Counted from the first letter of the stretch, positions 18,477 through 27,933 are shown. The stretch: 57,479 nucleotides of DNA from Paenibacillus shirakamiensis (GCF_017874255.1 NZ_JAGGLD010000011.1:1-57479); one strand, 5' to 3'. The notes: generated by a model from the letters alone, not told the origin. A program made the numbers and translations.

Positions 18477-18523
18477 TGTCGAAACCCTTGGGATCTGATC
18501 GGAAATTACCGACTTATGTCGAA
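18477..18523 (+). promoter_or_regulatory. Two perfect 0A boxes upstream of spoVG
   Basis: TGTCGAA occurs at 18477-18483 and again at 18517-18523, in the same orientation and 40 bases apart. They lie 56-108 bases ahead of the sigma-H -35 element of spoVG. Spo0A binding is an inference. Confidence 0.45.
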
Positions 18524-18578
18524 AGTCTCATTTTTCAAAAAAAAATTCCTGATTTTAGGGCTTTTTGTTCGTAAAAAA

Positions 18579-18608
18579 AAAGGATTTCCGTATGCTATGT
18601 GGAATATT
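18579..18608 (+). promoter_or_regulatory. Sigma-H promoter of spoVG
   Basis: AAAGGATTT at 18579-18587 and GGAATATT at 18601-18608 fit the sigma-H elements RnAGGAwww and RnnGAATww. The AGGA-to-GAAT distance is 21 bases, the same as I count in the B. subtilis spoVG promoter. Confidence 0.75.
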
Positions 18609-18639
18609 ACACCAAGTCTCTGATGGAAAAAGGTGGTGA

Positions 18640-18930
<291 letters not shown>

Positions 18931-19049
18931 GTACAGAGTAAGACTAAAGCCGGATAACAGGCCCCATTCTATAGAATGGACAGCCCGATTTCGTTGTTTT
19001 TAGTATATTCTGTATAGGAGTTATGTCTTAACTTATTGGGGTTCAAGGA

Positions 19050-19082
19050 AGAGAGCCATGTGCTATGGCTCTCTTTTCTTTT
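19050..19082 (+). terminator. Terminator after spoVG
   Basis: AGAGAGCCAT at 19050-19059 pairs perfectly with ATGGCTCTCT at 19065-19074 over the loop GTGCT, followed by TTTCTTTTT. Confidence 0.9.
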
Positions 19083-19135
19083 TGCGCAGAATAAGATATA
19101 TTCAGTAATGAGTTCAAGAGAAGGAGGCCGAGGCC

Positions 19136-20533
19136 TTGAAAAGATTAGCAGTTGTTCTTGCTGCAGGACAAGGGAAACGTATGAAGTCGAAATTATACAA
19201 AGTGCTTCATCCCGTATGCGGTAAACCGATGGTAGGACATGTTCTTGACACCGTGAAGACAGTCAATTGTGAACGTAGTATCGTGGTGGTAGGCCATGGT
19301 GCAGAAGCCGTCCAGTCTTATCTTGGAACATCGGCTGAATATGTGTTACAGGAGCAGCAACTTGGAACTGGCCATGCCGTGAAGCAGGCGAAAGCGCTGA
19401 TTGGAAGCGAAGAGGGAACAACCATTGTAATTTGTGGTGACACACCATTAGTGACTTCAGAGACGCTCGAAGAGTTAATGCAACTTCATCAAAGTAAGAA
19501 TGCAGCCGCAACAGTACTCACTGCTATTATGGATAATCCTAAAGGATATGGCCGTGTCATTCGCGCTAAAGATGGATCTGTAGTTCAAATTGTAGAACAA
19601 AAGGACTGCACACCAGAACAAGATGCGGTGCAGGAGATTAATACAGGTACGTATTGTTTTGATAATGCGAAATTATTTGAAGCACTGGATAAGGTTACTA
19701 ATAGTAACGCTCAGCATGAGTATTATTTGACGGATGTCATTGGCATTCTAGTAAATGATCAAGAATTCGTAGGAGCTTATGTAACAGATGATCATGCTGA
19801 ATCTATTGGCGTAAATGATCGTATTGCATTATCTGAGGCAGAAGGTTTTATGAGAGAGAGAATTACAAGAAAGCATATGATTAACGGTGTTACCATTATT
19901 GACCCTAGTTCCACTTATATAGGTGCAGATGTTATTATAGGATCTGACACTGTCATTTACCCGGGAACATGGATAACCGGTCATACGACGATTGGAGAAG
20001 ATTGTACTATTGGTCCTGGTGCAGAAATTGCCGATAGTGTGCTTCAAGATCGTGTGACTGTCAAACATTCAGTTCTTCAAGAGGCGGAGGCCGGCAGTGG
20101 AACAAGCGTCGGACCATTCGCTTATTTGCGTCCAGGGACAAAACTTGGAGCAGATGTGAAGGTAGGCGACTTTGTTGAGATTAAGAATGCTACCTTAGAT
20201 GATGGTTCGAAAGTTTCTCATCTCAGTTATATCGGGGATGCGAAGGTGGGTAAGAATGTAAATATCGGCTGCGGAGCAATAACTGTCAATTATGATGGGT
20301 ATAATAAATCGATTACCGAAATTGAAGATGATGCTTTTATTGGCAGCAATGTCAATTTAATTGCACCAGTCAAAGTGGGTAAGGGTGCTTATGTCGTAGC
20401 AGGATCTACTATTACTCATTCCGTATCTGATAACGATCTAGCCATTGCTAGACAACGTCAGGAGAACAAATCAGGGTATGCAGAGAAAATTCGTGCGCGT
20501 GCCATTGCAAAGAAACAGAGAGAGCAGGACTAA
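19136..20533 (+). CDS. glmU: Bifunctional GlmU (UDP-GlcNAc synthesis)
   Basis: GlmU acetylates glucosamine-1-phosphate and then transfers UMP to give UDP-N-acetylglucosamine for peptidoglycan and teichoic acids. The 465-residue protein has the uridyltransferase domain first ([20 protein letters not shown] in the N-terminus, then GDTPLVT) and a left-handed beta-helix of hexapeptide repeats from about residue 250, including the acetyltransferase part [17 protein letters not shown] and [11 protein letters not shown]. The start is TTG 19136 behind GGAGG. prs follows after 124 bases that hold RNA structure. Confidence 0.96.
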   Translation: MKRLAVVLAAGQGKRMKSKLYKVLHPVCGKPMVGHVLDTVKTVNCERSIVVVGHGAEAVQSYLGTSAEYVLQEQQLGTGHAVKQAKALIGSEEGTTIVICGDTPLVTSETLEELMQLHQSKNAAATVLTAIMDNPKGYGRVIRAKDGSVVQIVEQKDCTPEQDAVQEINTGTYCFDNAKLFEALDKVTNSNAQHEYYLTDVIGILVNDQEFVGAYVTDDHAESIGVNDRIALSEAEGFMRERITRKHMINGVTIIDPSSTYIGADVIIGSDTVIYPGTWITGHTTIGEDCTIGPGAEIADSVLQDRVTVKHSVLQEAEAGSGTSVGPFAYLRPGTKLGADVKVGDFVEIKNATLDDGSKVSHLSYIGDAKVGKNVNIGCGAITVNYDGYNKSITEIEDDAFIGSNVNLIAPVKVGKGAYVVAGSTITHSVSDNDLAIARQRQENKSGYAEKIRARAIAKKQREQD

Positions 20534-20545
20534 AGTTTTTTAGTC
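20528..20545 (+). terminator. Hairpin overlapping the glmU stop
   Basis: GACTAAA at 20528-20534 pairs with TTTAGTC at 20539-20545 over the loop GTTT, spanning the glmU stop codon. Flanking AGGAC and GTCCT can extend pairing imperfectly, and ATTTT follows. It may act as a weak terminator or a pause site. Confidence 0.4.
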
Positions 20546-20579
20546 TGGTCCTATTTTCAGAATACGCGGAATATTCAAT

Positions 20580-20631
20580 GACCTTAGCAATTGAACTAAA
20601 GTAAGGTCTTGAATAGTTCTTTAGTTCAATT
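20580..20631 (+). promoter_or_regulatory. Structured prs leader: possible H-type pseudoknot
   Basis: GACCTTA (20580-20586) can pair with TAAGGTC (20602-20608). AATTGAACTAAAG (20589-20601) can pair with CTTTAGTTCAATT (20619-20631). The arms interleave, so the two stems form either a pseudoknot or two mutually exclusive hairpins. The second stem ends about ten bases before the CGGAGG ribosome-binding site of prs. No T-run follows, so control of translation is more likely than termination. Confidence 0.55.
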
Positions 20632-20657
20632 TAAATTGCACGGAGGGTTTTCATTCT

Positions 20658-21611
20658 ATGACTTATTGTGATTCCAAGCTAAAGATCTTCACCTGTAACT
20701 CCAACCCTAAGCTCGCGCACCAAATTGCCGACTATATCGGGATTCCTATGGGAGATTCAGAGACAACGAGCTTTAGTGACGGTGAAATTCAAGTGAAATT
20801 GTCCGAGAGTGTTCGGGGTTCACATGTGTATGTTGTTCAGTCCACTTGTGGGCCTGTCAATGATAATCTTATGGAGCTACTCGTTATGGTAGATGCTCTC
20901 AAGCGGGCTTCAGCCAAAAGTATTAACGTAGTCATTCCTTATTATGGTTATGCTAGGCAGGACCGGAAGGCTCGTTCGCGTGACCCTATTACGGCCAAGC
21001 TAGTAGCGAATTTGATCGAAAAAGCGGGTGCCCACCGGGTAATTACGATGGATCTTCATGCTATGCAAATTCAAGGTTTCTTCGATATTCCTGTGGATCA
21101 CATGCTCGGTGTGCCGATTCTCGCTCAATATTTCCGTTCTAAACATATTGAGAATCCAGTAGTGGTATCTCCCGATCATGGAGGAGTAGTTCGCGCTCGT
21201 AAACTAGCAGACTTCTTAAATGCTCCGCTAGCTATTATTGATAAGCGCCGTCCTGAACCGAATGTAAGTGAAGTTATGAACATCATCGGTAATATTGAAG
21301 GCAAGACGGCTATTCTAGTCGATGATATCATTGACACTGCCGGAACCATTGTCTTGGGAGCAAATGCACTTAAAGAAGGCGGCGTCAAAGAAGTGTATGC
21401 ATGCTGTACACATGCTGTACTTTCGGGTCCGGCCATGGAACGACTTGAGAATTCTCCGCTAAAAGAGGTTATTGTTACCGATACGATTCCTATATCACAT
21501 CCGAATCCGACTAGCAAACTTAAGGTGTTGTCAGTAGCTCCCTTGATGGGGGAAGCGATTATTCGGGTGCATGAAGAGCTTTCGATTAGTAAACTGTTCG
21601 AAATTGAGTAG
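20658..21611 (+). CDS. prs: Ribose-phosphate pyrophosphokinase
   Basis: Prs makes PRPP from ribose-5-phosphate and ATP for purine, pyrimidine, NAD, His and Trp synthesis. The 317-residue enzyme shows family motifs: [52 protein letters not shown], and the PRPP loop [18 protein letters not shown] precedes ATG 20658. It follows glmU as in B. subtilis. The downstream ctc (L25-like) gene of B. subtilis is absent. PRPP made here is the inducer for PurR encoded upstream. Confidence 0.97.
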   Translation: MTYCDSKLKIFTCNSNPKLAHQIADYIGIPMGDSETTSFSDGEIQVKLSESVRGSHVYVVQSTCGPVNDNLMELLVMVDALKRASAKSINVVIPYYGYARQDRKARSRDPITAKLVANLIEKAGAHRVITMDLHAMQIQGFFDIPVDHMLGVPILAQYFRSKHIENPVVVSPDHGGVVRARKLADFLNAPLAIIDKRRPEPNVSEVMNIIGNIEGKTAILVDDIIDTAGTIVLGANALKEGGVKEVYACCTHAVLSGPAMERLENSPLKEVIVTDTIPISHPNPTSKLKVLSVAPLMGEAIIRVHEELSISKLFEIE

Positions 21612-21619
21612 GTTAAAAG

Positions 21620-21661
21620 GATGAAAAGGGGTTACTTCTCTGCTATGGAGAAGTAACCCCT
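21620..21661. terminator. Bidirectional terminator between prs and the small minus-strand gene
   Basis: AGGGGTTACTTCTC at 21627-21640 pairs perfectly over 14 bases with GAGAAGTAACCCCT at 21648-21661. The T-run lies on the minus strand (TTTTC read from 21626 down), so it best serves the convergent minus-strand gene, but its strength may also end prs transcription. Confidence 0.75.
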
Positions 21662-21731
21662 ACCTGCGTATCGCAAGTGATACATGAGCATGGTAAAGAT
21701 GTGGTGAACCCGGTAAGCACCAAGATGAACT

Positions 21732-21932
21732 CTAGTAGCCGGGCCGGGATGTAAAAACATAAGCACTCCTTTTGTATAACGTGTCACCAATCAGGACAGC
21801 ATGTTGGTCAAAGTCCTTGATCCAGCCAATATCTACATGATTACCCATGCGATAGACCTGAACAGGAATGGCATGATCCAGATGGTCTTGGAAGTGGGAA
21901 TCTTGAGTAAGTTCTGCGCCAAACACTTGCAA
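21732..21932 (-). CDS. Uncharacterised 66-residue protein
   Basis: I do not recognise this small protein. It reads against prs and pth in the place where B. subtilis has ctc. The start is TTG 21932, preceded on the minus strand by AGAAGGTGA about eight bases away, and a 14-bp terminator hairpin follows the stop, so it looks like a real single-gene unit. The composition is that of a folded soluble protein: IPVQVYRMGNHVDIGWIKDF is followed by a hydrophobic-polar alternation (AVLIGDTLYKRS) and an aromatic end (YVFTSRPGY). This could be a small beta-barrel of Sm or SH3 type, which is speculative. No membrane segment, cysteine pair or HTH is visible. Confidence 0.6.
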   Translation of the reverse strand: MQVFGAELTQDSHFQDHLDHAIPVQVYRMGNHVDIGWIKDFDQHAVLIGDTLYKRSAYVFTSRPGY

Positions 21933-22053
21933 GGATGATTCACCTTCTAACCATATGATAATAAAGTTGTGCCTGAAAGATTGGAGTGTAAGACTCTCGT
22001 TGCCTATATTTTAATCAAAAATGGAGCAAATGAGAACGATTACTTTTTAAAAT

Positions 22054-22082
22054 TTGCCAATATTATGAATATTATTAATAAT
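22054..22082 (+). promoter_or_regulatory. Candidate promoter of pth
   Basis: TTGCCA at 22054-22059 and AATAAT at 22077-22082 have a 17-base spacer in an AT-rich tract. Confidence 0.4.
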
Positions 22083-22118
22083 TAAATTAAAAAGCTATCT
22101 GAAATGGGGTCTACGAGC

Positions 22119-22679
22119 ATGAAATGGATCGTCGGGCTCGGGAATCCGGGACCCAACTATGAACGTACACGTCACAATATTGGTTTTATGGCTTTGGATT
22201 CTTTTGCAGAACAGCATGGAATTTCAATAAAGACAAATAAGTGTAAAGCATTGATTGGTGAAGGGAACGTAGCCGGTAGCAAAGTAACTTTAATTAAACC
22301 TATGACATACATGAATCTGTCGGGAGAGTCTGTCCGTGCTTTCATGGATTATTATAAAGTGTCCCTTGAGGATATGATTGTCGTGTATGATGACCTAGAT
22401 ACAGAGATTGGGAGAAATCGTCTGCGCTATCAAGGCAGCGCTGGTGGACATAACGGAATTAAATCTTTGATTCAACATACGGGGACCCAGACGTTCAATC
22501 GCATTCGTATGGGGATATCTCGTCCGCAGACAGGATACCCCATAGTAGACTATGTTCTGGCTCCGTTCGCTAAAAAAGAACAAGAACTTTTACAATCCTC
22601 AATCGACGATGCTGTTCTTGCATTAGAATACAGTCTGAATCATTCATTTGAGCAGACGATGGCCAAGTTTAATAAGTAA
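22119..22679 (+). CDS. pth: Peptidyl-tRNA hydrolase
   Basis: Pth (SpoVC) frees tRNA from stalled peptidyl-tRNA. The 186-residue enzyme has the family motif GLGNPGPNYERTRHNIGF with the catalytic histidine, TYMNLSGESV, and DDLDTEIGRNRLRYQGSAGGHNGIKS. ATG 22119 gives the standard MKWIVGLGNPG start with a GGGG site nine bases upstream; ATG 22104 has no ribosome-binding site. fin follows after about 70 bases. Confidence 0.96.
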   Translation: MKWIVGLGNPGPNYERTRHNIGFMALDSFAEQHGISIKTNKCKALIGEGNVAGSKVTLIKPMTYMNLSGESVRAFMDYYKVSLEDMIVVYDDLDTEIGRNRLRYQGSAGGHNGIKSLIQHTGTQTFNRIRMGISRPQTGYPIVDYVLAPFAKKEQELLQSSIDDAVLALEYSLNHSFEQTMAKFNK

Positions 22680-22709
22680 TAGCATACAAGGGCTAATCCT
22701 TCTAGAAGT

Positions 22710-22719
22710 GGGCATACTA
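22710..22719 (+). promoter_or_regulatory. Possible forespore -10 element before fin
   Basis: GGGCATACTA fits the sigma-F -10 pattern GGnnAnAnTR, and its CATACTA part also fits the sigma-G pattern. No -35 element is found at the right distance; GCATA at 22682 is too far. In B. subtilis fin is a forespore gene. Confidence 0.3.
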
Positions 22720-22750
22720 AAGGTATAAATGACCCTCAGGAGGCATAACA

Positions 22751-22981
22751 ATGGCAGTAAACTATGTATGTCGGCATTGCCGGGCATCTATGGGAAGTAT
22801 TGAATCGACAGAAATCACCGAATCTAGGTTGGGCTTCCATTTCTTGACCCCCGATGAGCGGAGAGATATAATAGCGTATGATCCAAATGGAGATATAACA
22901 GTTCGTGTAACTTGTGACTATTGCCGGGAAGCTTATGAGAGCCATCCTGAGCTTACACTTTTGTCTAGCCCACTTCAGTAA
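22751..22981 (+). CDS. fin: Anti-sigma-F factor Fin
   Basis: Fin (YabK) is a small zinc protein made in the forespore that binds RNA polymerase and helps switch sigma-F off in favour of sigma-G. The 76-residue product has zinc ligand pairs CRHC (residues 7 and 10) and CDYC (55 and 58), with the family core RLGFHFLTPDERRDI between. AGGAGG is placed well before ATG 22751. It sits between pth and mfd as in B. subtilis. Together with csfB, the window encodes two anti-sigma switches of the forespore. Confidence 0.92.
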   Translation: MAVNYVCRHCRASMGSIESTEITESRLGFHFLTPDERRDIIAYDPNGDITVRVTCDYCREAYESHPELTLLSSPLQ

Positions 22982-23034
22982 TCTAAGGTGGAGTGTCTCC
23001 GGTGAATCAGATGATCCCGGATAATGCGCTATAG

Positions 23035-23064
23035 AGCCTTGGCACGAATGCTGAGGCTTATTTT
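23035..23064 (+). terminator. Terminator-like hairpin between fin and mfd
   Basis: AGCCT and GCA pair with TGC and AGGCT around a CGAA loop and a small internal mismatch, followed by TATTTTA. Confidence 0.5.
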
Positions 23065-23111
23065 AGTACTTTCCAAATTTTATTAGTCGAAGCATAAGAG
23101 AGGTGCAACTT

Positions 23112-26100
23112 TTGTTACAAGCACTCATACAAGAATTTTCTAAAGAACCTGATTTCGAATCCTTATCCTCAGGTGTAAAAGCCGGCATGAAAGAACAGCT
23201 GATCTCGGGGTTGGCTGGATCTTCTAGGCAGGTAATGTTAGCAGCTTTACATGGTCAAATTGACAGGCCGCTCCTAGTGGTGACGCACAATATGTTCTCT
23301 GCACAGCGAATTGCTGAAGATTTGCAAGAAGCCTTGAACCCCGATCAGGTGTTGCTATATCCAGCTAACGAATTAGTAGCAGCGGAATCAGCAGTCTCGA
23401 GCCCAGAGACGTTAGCACAGCGAATTGAAGTTCTCCTAAAATGCTCGCAGGGATTTCGCGGGATTGTTGTTGTGCCTTTTTCAGGGGTGCGGAGATACGT
23501 TCCAATTGCTAGTGAGTTGGCAAGGGCTGAAGTAGAAGTAAAAGTAGGGGGAACGCTCTCTCTAGATGCATTCCTACTACGGCTAGTGGAACTTGGTTAT
23601 GATCGCGTTCAGCGAGTAGAATCGCGAGGGGAGATGAGCGTTCGGGGCGGAATTATCGATATTTATCCGCTTACGTCCAAACTTGCTTACCGCATTGAGC
23701 TTTTTGATGAAGATGTTGATTCGATTCGGACATTTGATCCTGTAGACCAACGATCCGTAGACCAAGTTCAAGCCATTCGCATTCCTCCTTGCAAAGAAAT
23801 TATCGCACCGAGTGAACGGTTGGATCAGGCAGCAGTCACTTTAGAAGCTCGCCTTAAAGATCAACTGGACAAAATGTCAGACCGTCAAGCCAAGATCCGT
23901 CTGCAGGAAGAGATTTCTCGTGATGTGGAACTGTTAAGAGAGCATGTGAACTTCTCAGAAATGTATAAATACATTTCTCTGATTTATCCAGAAGAGGTTA
24001 CCTTGTATGATTACATGCCTGAGGACACGCTGCTCATTCTGGATGAACCAGCCAGATTACTAGAAACGGGCAAACAGCTCGAAAGAGATGAAGCAGAATG
24101 GAACCTTCATTTATTTCAAAATAGCAAAAGCCTGCCGGAACTTCCACTTTCGGTAAACAGTGATCAGGTGCTTTATCAGCGCCCGTATCAGACCCTTTTT
24201 CTCTCGTTGTTTTTACGCCAAGTTCCTCATGTTCAGCCTCAAAATATTTTGAATTTTGTTAGTCGGGCGATGCAAGATTTCCATGGTCAGATGAATGTCC
24301 TGAAATCTGAAATGGAACGTTGGAAGAAAAGTGGAGCCCGTGTTATTATGCTGGCCAGCAATGAGGAGCGCATCGAGCGAATGCGCCGAGTACTGGAAGA
24401 TTACAACATTGATGAACCAACGCTTATACAGGGTAATATGCAGACCGGATTTGAGCTTCCATCCATTCACCTTGTTGTCATTACAGAAGGCGAGATGTTC
24501 TCCCAGAAGCAGCGTAAAGCCCGCAAAGTGGGACGCAGCATGGATAATGCCGAAAGAATCAAGAGCTATACCGAACTGAAATTGGGGGATTATGTGGTTC
24601 ACCAGAATCATGGTATCGGTAAATATATAGGAATTGGAACACTCGAAGTGGGTGGAATTCACAAAGATTATCTCCACATTTTGTATGCTGGGGGAGATAA
24701 GCTATCGGTTCCTATTGATCAGATTGACCTGATTCAAAAGTATGTAGGATCAGAAGACAAAGAGCCCAAAGTATATAAACTGGGTGGAAATGACTGGATT
24801 CGTGTCAAAAATAAAGTTCGTTCCTCGGTGGAAGATATTGCAGATGAACTAATTAAGCTGTATGCGGATCGTCAGGCTTCCGAAGGGTATGGATTTGAAA
24901 AGGATTCGCCAGAGCAAGTTGAATTTGAAGCTATGTTCCCTTATGACGAGACCCGAGATCAAAAACGTGCGATAGAAGAGATCAAGAAGGATATGGAGAA
25001 ATCCCGTCCAATGGATCGTCTCTTGTGCGGTGATGTAGGATACGGCAAGACGGAGGTAGCCATTCGAGCGGCCTTTAAGAGTGCAATTGAGGGGAAACAG
25101 GTTGCTGTACTCGTTCCTACGACTATCCTGGCACAACAGCACTATGAGACGTTCCGTGAACGTTTCTCTGGATATCCCATTAATATACAAGTCTTAAGCC
25201 GTTTCCGCAGTCGTAAGGAACAGAATGAGACGACTAAGGGAATCAAACAGGGCACTGTGGATATTGTAATTGGCACGCATCGTTTATTATCCCAAGATCT
25301 GGTATTTAAAGACCTAGGACTGCTTATTGTAGATGAAGAGCAACGATTTGGTGTAACGCATAAAGAGAAGCTGAAGCGTCTCAAAGTGAATGTCGATGTC
25401 CTTACACTCACAGCTACACCTATTCCCAGAACGCTACATATGTCGATGCTTGGCGTGAGAGATCTGTCTGTCATTGAGACGCCTCCAGAGAACCGCTTCC
25501 CGGTACAGACCTATGTGGTAGAGCATAGTCATGCTTTGGTTCGAGAATCGATTGAACGAGAGTTAGCTCGGGGGGGTCAGGTCTACTATTTATATAACAA
25601 GGTGCAAGGCATTCAAGAAATGGCCGCCCAAATTTCTATGCTTGTACCTGAGGCTAAGGTAGGTATTGGCCATGGACAGATGTCTGAACAGGAACTTGAA
25701 AAAACGATTCTGGACTTTCTAGATGGCGAGTATGACGTATTAGTAAGTACCAGCATTATTGAGACAGGTGTAGATATCCCGAATGTGAATACATTGATTG
25801 TGCATGATGCCGATAAAATGGGTCTTTCGCAGCTTTATCAATTAAGGGGACGTGTAGGACGTTCGAATCGTATTGCGTATGCCTATTTTACCTATCAAAA
25901 AGACAAATCTTTAACTGAAGTGGCGGAGAAGCGTCTGCAATCTATCAAGGAATTCACTGAGCTTGGATCAGGGTTCAAAATTGCGATGAGAGACTTATCC
26001 ATTCGTGGGGCGGGGAATCTATTAGGTGCTGAACAACATGGATTTATCGCTTCGGTTGGATTTGACCTGTATTCTCAGATGCTTGCAGAAGAGATTCAAA

Positions 26101-26636
26101 AGCGTAAGATTACATTATTAGGTGAGGCTGAACCGCTTGAAAAAGTCTGGAATACTGTGATTGACTTGAGCATTGACGCCTATTTACCTCCAGAATATAT
26201 CTATGATAGTATTCAGAAGATTGAAATCTATAAGAAGGCTGCAGCTATAGAGTCGCTTGAAGAAGCTACAGAGCTTGCGGACGAGCTGCTGGATCGTTTT
26301 GGTGAAGCACCGGAAGCTGTAGAGAACCTACTCTCTGCTGCGAAATTAAAAGTGTATTCCAGATCTTATGGCATTGAATCGATTACCCGACGTGGGGATG
26401 AAGTCATTTTGAAATTCCACGAAGGTAGAGAAAAAGATTTAATTCCAACTAAATTTGCGGAAATTGGAAATCAGTACGGAAGACGTGTACAATTTAATCA
26501 AGGGCCTGGCATAATCGTTCAGATCAAAGTGAAAGATTTGGCAGATAAAGAGATGATGAATTGGCTTGAGCAATTCCTTGAGTCTCTCAAGGATGCATTC
26601 AAATTGAAAGGGGAAGTACACAATGTTGCAAAGTAA
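23112..26636 (+). CDS. mfd: Transcription-repair coupling factor Mfd
   Basis: Mfd removes RNA polymerase stalled at DNA damage and recruits UvrA. The 1174-residue protein has the full set of domains: UvrB-like N-terminal region with THNMFSAQRIAEDLQ, the RNA polymerase interaction domain near residues 490-570 (GDYVVHQNHGIGKYIGI), the translocase with Walker A GDVGYGKTEVA near 640 and DEEQ near 740, the SATxxP-type TLTATPIPRTL, helicase motif VI QLRGRVGRS, and the C-terminal D7 domain. TTG 23112 is preferred, eight bases after GAGG; a GTG at 23103 overlaps that site. It overlaps the next gene by 14 bases. Confidence 0.97.
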   Translation: MLQALIQEFSKEPDFESLSSGVKAGMKEQLISGLAGSSRQVMLAALHGQIDRPLLVVTHNMFSAQRIAEDLQEALNPDQVLLYPANELVAAESAVSSPETLAQRIEVLLKCSQGFRGIVVVPFSGVRRYVPIASELARAEVEVKVGGTLSLDAFLLRLVELGYDRVQRVESRGEMSVRGGIIDIYPLTSKLAYRIELFDEDVDSIRTFDPVDQRSVDQVQAIRIPPCKEIIAPSERLDQAAVTLEARLKDQLDKMSDRQAKIRLQEEISRDVELLREHVNFSEMYKYISLIYPEEVTLYDYMPEDTLLILDEPARLLETGKQLERDEAEWNLHLFQNSKSLPELPLSVNSDQVLYQRPYQTLFLSLFLRQVPHVQPQNILNFVSRAMQDFHGQMNVLKSEMERWKKSGARVIMLASNEERIERMRRVLEDYNIDEPTLIQGNMQTGFELPSIHLVVITEGEMFSQKQRKARKVGRSMDNAERIKSYTELKLGDYVVHQNHGIGKYIGIGTLEVGGIHKDYLHILYAGGDKLSVPIDQIDLIQKYVGSEDKEPKVYKLGGNDWIRVKNKVRSSVEDIADELIKLYADRQASEGYGFEKDSPEQVEFEAMFPYDETRDQKRAIEEIKKDMEKSRPMDRLLCGDVGYGKTEVAIRAAFKSAIEGKQVAVLVPTTILAQQHYETFRERFSGYPINIQVLSRFRSRKEQNETTKGIKQGTVDIVIGTHRLLSQDLVFKDLGLLIVDEEQRFGVTHKEKLKRLKVNVDVLTLTATPIPRTLHMSMLGVRDLSVIETPPENRFPVQTYVVEHSHALVRESIERELARGGQVYYLYNKVQGIQEMAAQISMLVPEAKVGIGHGQMSEQELEKTILDFLDGEYDVLVSTSIIETGVDIPNVNTLIVHDADKMGLSQLYQLRGRVGRSNRIAYAYFTYQKDKSLTEVAEKRLQSIKEFTELGSGFKIAMRDLSIRGAGNLLGAEQHGFIASVGFDLYSQMLAEEIQKRKITLLGEAEPLEKVWNTVIDLSIDAYLPPEYIYDSIQKIEIYKKAAAIESLEEATELADELLDRFGEAPEAVENLLSAAKLKVYSRSYGIESITRRGDEVILKFHEGREKDLIPTKFAEIGNQYGRRVQFNQGPGIIVQIKVKDLADKEMMNWLEQFLESLKDAFKLKGEVHNVAK

Positions 26637-27699
26637 AAGTCGTACATGGAGGACGCTGTTGATTGCTCTAATCGCAGTGATGGCCTTTTCCATAATGGCA
26701 GGTTGTTCCAAGAAAGACGACACGGCTACAGACAAAACAAACACAACTACAGAACAGCCAAAAGACACAAGTAAGGTAGTCGCTACGTATGAAGGAGGTC
26801 AAATTACAGCAAACCAATTCGACCTTCAACAACGGATCATGCTTTTGTTGTCTCCAGATATGGAACAATTCGCTCAAGTGAATGAATTCCGTGAGTATAT
26901 GCTTAAGCAAGAAATTGCTTATGACTACTTAGCGAAAAAAGCAGATGACAAAGCTAAGCAAGCTGGGGAGAAAAAGGCTACAGATCAACTAGCTGCGATT
27001 AAAAAGCAGGTCAAAGATGCTGAATTCAAGAAAATGTTAGATGCAAAAAAAATAACAGAAGCTGAAGTGAAGGCTTATATGGTCAAAATGTTCACAGTTG
27101 TTGAAAGCGAAACAGCTAAGGTAACGGATGCAGAAATTGCTAAAGAATTCGAAACCAAGAAAAAAGATTATACGACAGCAACTGTTCGCCATATTCTAAT
27201 CACTCTTAAGGATGCTAATGGTAAAGATCGTACCGATGCAAATGCCTTGAAATTGGCTAAAGAATTGAAAGCTAAGCTGGACAAGGGTGCAGACTTCGGT
27301 AAGCTTGCCAAAGAATATTCGGAAGATCCAGGTTCCAAGGATAAAGATGGTTTATACACGGACGTAGCTGTTGGAGAATGGGTTGAACAGTTCAAACAAG
27401 CGGCTCTAACACTTCCACTTAACAAAATTAGTGATCCTGTAAAAACGGATTATGGTTATCATGTTATGCGTGTAGAAGCTCGTTCCGAGAAAACGTATGA
27501 CCAATTGACACAAGAACAAAAAGATACACTTAAAACATCCGTAGCTGCAACGAAACTAGATACATTTATGCAAAATGATCTTCCAAAACTTATCAAAAAA
27601 ACGGATCTCCCTAAAGTGGAAACCAAGACAGAAGATAGCAAGACAACAACACCTAGTACGACAACACCTAACACTACTGAACCTAAGACGACGAAGTAA
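26623..27699 (+). CDS. Parvulin-type peptidyl-prolyl isomerase lipoprotein (PrsA-like)
   Basis: The 358-residue protein has a lipoprotein signal peptide ending in the lipobox MAGC (Cys28), so it should be anchored outside the membrane. A SurA-like N-terminal helical region (about 50-180) is followed by a PpiC parvulin domain (about 187-282) with TVRHILITL, FGKLAKEYSEDPGSKDKDG and DYGYHVMRVEAR. The last ~25 residues are Thr/Pro-rich repeats of TTTP type. Such proteins fold secreted proteins, as PrsA does. The start lies inside mfd, overlapping by 14 bases, so translation is probably coupled. B. subtilis has spoVT directly after mfd, so this gene is an insertion relative to it. Whether it is orthologous to yacD or prsA is open. 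Confidence 0.9.
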   Translation: MLQSKSRTWRTLLIALIAVMAFSIMAGCSKKDDTATDKTNTTTEQPKDTSKVVATYEGGQITANQFDLQQRIMLLLSPDMEQFAQVNEFREYMLKQEIAYDYLAKKADDKAKQAGEKKATDQLAAIKKQVKDAEFKKMLDAKKITEAEVKAYMVKMFTVVESETAKVTDAEIAKEFETKKKDYTTATVRHILITLKDANGKDRTDANALKLAKELKAKLDKGADFGKLAKEYSEDPGSKDKDGLYTDVAVGEWVEQFKQAALTLPLNKISDPVKTDYGYHVMRVEARSEKTYDQLTQEQKDTLKTSVAATKLDTFMQNDLPKLIKKTDLPKVETKTEDSKTTTPSTTTPNTTEPKTTK

Positions 27700-27733
27700 T
27701 ACGGCTTAGCGAAGTTAGACAAGCTTTATGGCT

Positions 27734-27768
27734 GCAGCGCGAGTAAGAATCGCGCTGCTTTTGTTTTC
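27734..27768 (+). terminator. Terminator after the parvulin gene
   Basis: GCAGCGCGA at 27734-27742 pairs perfectly with TCGCGCTGC at 27750-27758 over a seven-base loop, followed by TTTTGTTTT. Confidence 0.9.
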
Positions 27769-27835
27769 GTAATAAGACCATGATAAGATGGAGTGTATTT
27801 TGAGGAAAGTTCATGTATAAGGAATTGGCAGCAGT

Positions 27836-27867
27836 TGAATACTATGGCCAAGAATTAAAATATACTG
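27836..27867 (+). promoter_or_regulatory. Candidate sigma-G promoter of spoVT
   Basis: TGAATAC at 27836-27842 fits the sigma-G -35 element well. TATACTG at 27861-27867 matches the -10 pattern CATnnTA at five of seven positions, about 18 bases on. spoVT is a sigma-G gene in B. subtilis. Confidence 0.4.
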
Positions 27868-27933
27868 AACCCTTCTTCTACCCATAAAGGAACAGTAGTT
27901 CAAAACTTCTTAAGAAAGCGGGGCAACATGTGA

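Noticed and set aside
24213..24677. 154-residue minus-strand reading frame in mfd
   Set aside because: Antisense to conserved mfd domains, with no supporting signals.
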